From Liolophura sinensis (Eukaryota > Mollusca > Polyplacophora > Chitonida > Chitonidae): 64,000 nucleotides of DNA. A model generated the notes under the pieces. It saw only the letters and a program-made list of their open reading frames with translations, searched no databases and was not told the DNA's origin. The stretch lies in assembly GCF_032854445.1 (NCBI RefSeq), contig NW_027017999.1:62001-126000 (forward strand). Reading direction: 5' to 3'. Numbering within the stretch: the stretch's first letter is position 1; every line of letters starts with the position of its first letter. Positions 62,620-64,000 of this stretch are shown here, piece by piece. Made by a program: the position numbers and the translations under genes.

Positions 62620-64000
62620 CATAATCACGTGCCCAGTAACGGCTCTTACTCCATGGAAACCAGGGATATTTGCAATTTTTTAACAGCTGCCGATGCCTGG
62701 GCCAATTCCGCATCTTTTGGCACGTTAATGATGTAGGTCAGTTTTCATTTTTACTTTTTACAGCAGACTATATCTAGTACCTTGTGTTTTTTAGGTACAA
62801 TTGGTGTGGTTTTTCTACACGTAGATAAAGACATTGAGATTGTCTTGGAATTAGAAATAAGACAACTGCTGGGTGAGTTAAATGGGCTTAGCCCAAAGAT
62901 TTGACGCCTTGTGGGCTACCGAAGGGCACATAACTTATGGTCAAAAGTTGAATATAGTAATGACCAGTCGCGAGTGTGGCCGATTTCAATTAACAAAAAG
63001 ACCATGCAAAAATGCAAAAGTGGAAAAACTGTTCCACTGCTGCTGGTAAGAGGCTAATCCGACGAATTTTGTGACGAAAAATCGAATGGTGCAAACCGCG
63101 TTGCTCTCCGACCAATACTTTTGGCTGTAGCGGCAATTGAATGATCATTTATGTCATAATCACGTGCCCAGCAACGGCTCTTACTCCATGGAAACCAGGG
63201 AAATTTGCAATTTTTTAACAGCTGCCGATGCCTAGCCCAATTCTGCATCTTTTGGCACCTTATAAATGTGGGTCAGTGTTTAGTTGTACTTTTTACAGCA
63301 GACTGTATTAAGTACCTTGTGTTTTTTATGTACAAATGGTGTGGTTTTTCTACACGTAGATAAAGACATTGAGATTGTCTTGGACTTAGAAGTAAGACAA
63401 TTGCTGGGTGAGTTAAATGGGCTTAGCCGAAAGATTTGACGTCTTCTGGGCTACCGAAGGGCACATAACTTATAGTCAAAAGTTGAATATAGTAATGACC
63501 AGTCGCGATTGTACAGAGTACAGTGTAGCCAATTTCAATTAACAAAAAGACCAGGCAAAAATTCAAAAGTCGAAAAACTGTTCCAGTGCTACTAGTAAGA
63601 GGCTAATCCGACGTATTTTGTGACGAGAAATCGAATGGTGCAAACTGCGTTGCTCTCCGACCAATACTTTTGGCTGTAGTGACAATTCAATGATCATTTA
63701 TGTCATAATCACGTGCGTAGCATCGGCTCTTACTCCATGGAAACCAAGGATGTTTGCAATTTTTTAACAACTGTCGATGCCTGGCCCAATTCCGCATCTT
63801 TTGGCACCTTATAAATGTGGGTCAGTGTTTAGTTGTACTTTTTACAGCAGACTGTATCAAGTACCTTGTGTTTTTTATGTACAAATGGTCTGGTTTTTCT
63901 ACACGTAGATAAAGACATTGAGATTGTCTTAAACTTAGAAGTAAGACAATTGCTGGGTGAGTTAAATGGGCTTGGCCCAAAGATTTCAGGTCTTCTGGGC
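62620..64000 (-). repeat. Segmental duplication copy 2 (offset 8720 bp), cut by the window end
   Basis: This is the counterpart of 53900-55280. It carries the same 14 bp-deleted anchor region (about 62968) and the same run of K-like, then M-like units. Private differences include AAAATTCAAAAGTCG and GGATGTTTGC. Confidence 0.85.

Larger units (their letters stand above)
35962..64000 (-). repeat. Right arm of the same satellite, inverted orientation (about 50 units)
   Basis: From the strand switch onward every unit is the reverse complement of the left-arm monomer. The anchor now reads TTTCAATTAAC and recurs about every 549 bp to the end of the window (for example near 36741, 38389, 40598, 52625 and 63531). 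Some units are shorter: about 535 bp where 14 bp is missing next to the anchor, and 502 bp at 51581 and 58655. Units are classed best by the bases after GGCACCTTA or GGCACGTTA: ATGATGTAGG (type K), TTCATGTGGG (type L), TAAATGTGGG (type M) and CTGAAGTGGG (rare, like most left-arm units). The array runs off the end of the window, so its length is unknown. Confidence 0.97.

Noticed and set aside
1-64000. Many open frames of 60-148 codons on both strands as protein-coding genes.
   Set aside because: They are the same few frames repeated every 549 bp, overlap each other on both strands, often begin at TTG or internal ATG, and are broken by ordinary unit variants. No domain or homologue was recognisable, and their conservation follows from array homogenisation.
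1-64000. CRISPR array.
   Set aside because: The repeat is 549 bp with no unique spacers between copies, and no cas genes or leader are present.
1-64000. rRNA, tRNA or other structured RNA genes in the repeats (such as an rDNA or 5S array).
   Set aside because: No conserved rRNA or tRNA motif was seen in the monomer on either strand.

Overview
The whole 64 kb window is satellite DNA. It is one tandem repeat family with a monomer of about 549 bp (moderately AT-rich), present in about 117 copies from edge to edge, with no unique sequence, no convincing gene, no RNA gene and no inserted mobile element. This points to a eukaryotic heterochromatic locus (centromeric, pericentromeric, subtelomeric or sex-chromosomal). 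I do not recognise the family and cannot name the species. The many 60-148 residue open frames are the same few frames read again in each monomer.

The window has two arms of opposite orientation. From 1 to about 35961, monomers run in one direction (called + here; 67 anchor sites counted). From about 35962 to 64000 they run in the other direction (about 50 units). The switch is a sharp strand inversion with a perfect 64 bp inverted repeat (35898-35961 and 36036-36099) around a 74 nt spacer. The units nearest the switch are the most degenerate, and the same diagnostic subfamily lies on both sides of it.

Each arm has a layered higher-order structure. Left arm: four-unit higher-order repeats of about 2125 bp (1-17176), each normally containing one 479 bp unit with a 70 bp internal deletion; a six-unit repeat of 3272 bp (about 18540-23990) containing a 527 bp deletion unit; a mixed stretch (about 24000-30000) with an older copy of a three-unit pattern; and a nearly identical three-unit repeat of 1647 bp (about 30000-34660). 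Right arm: a junction-proximal subfamily (35962-40080); two-unit repeats of 1098 and about 1094 bp (about 40080-44000); a 3294 bp six-unit duplication (about 45050-49930); and large-scale duplications at offsets of 7074 and 8720 bp (about 51500-64000).

The sequence therefore records unequal exchange, deletion and inversion rather than a gene system. The items most worth following up are the palindromic strand switch, the mosaic of higher-order repeats in one locus, a monomer length that is a multiple of three (183 codons) with unusually few stops in one frame on each strand, and patches of homopolymer indels that look like unpolished assembly.
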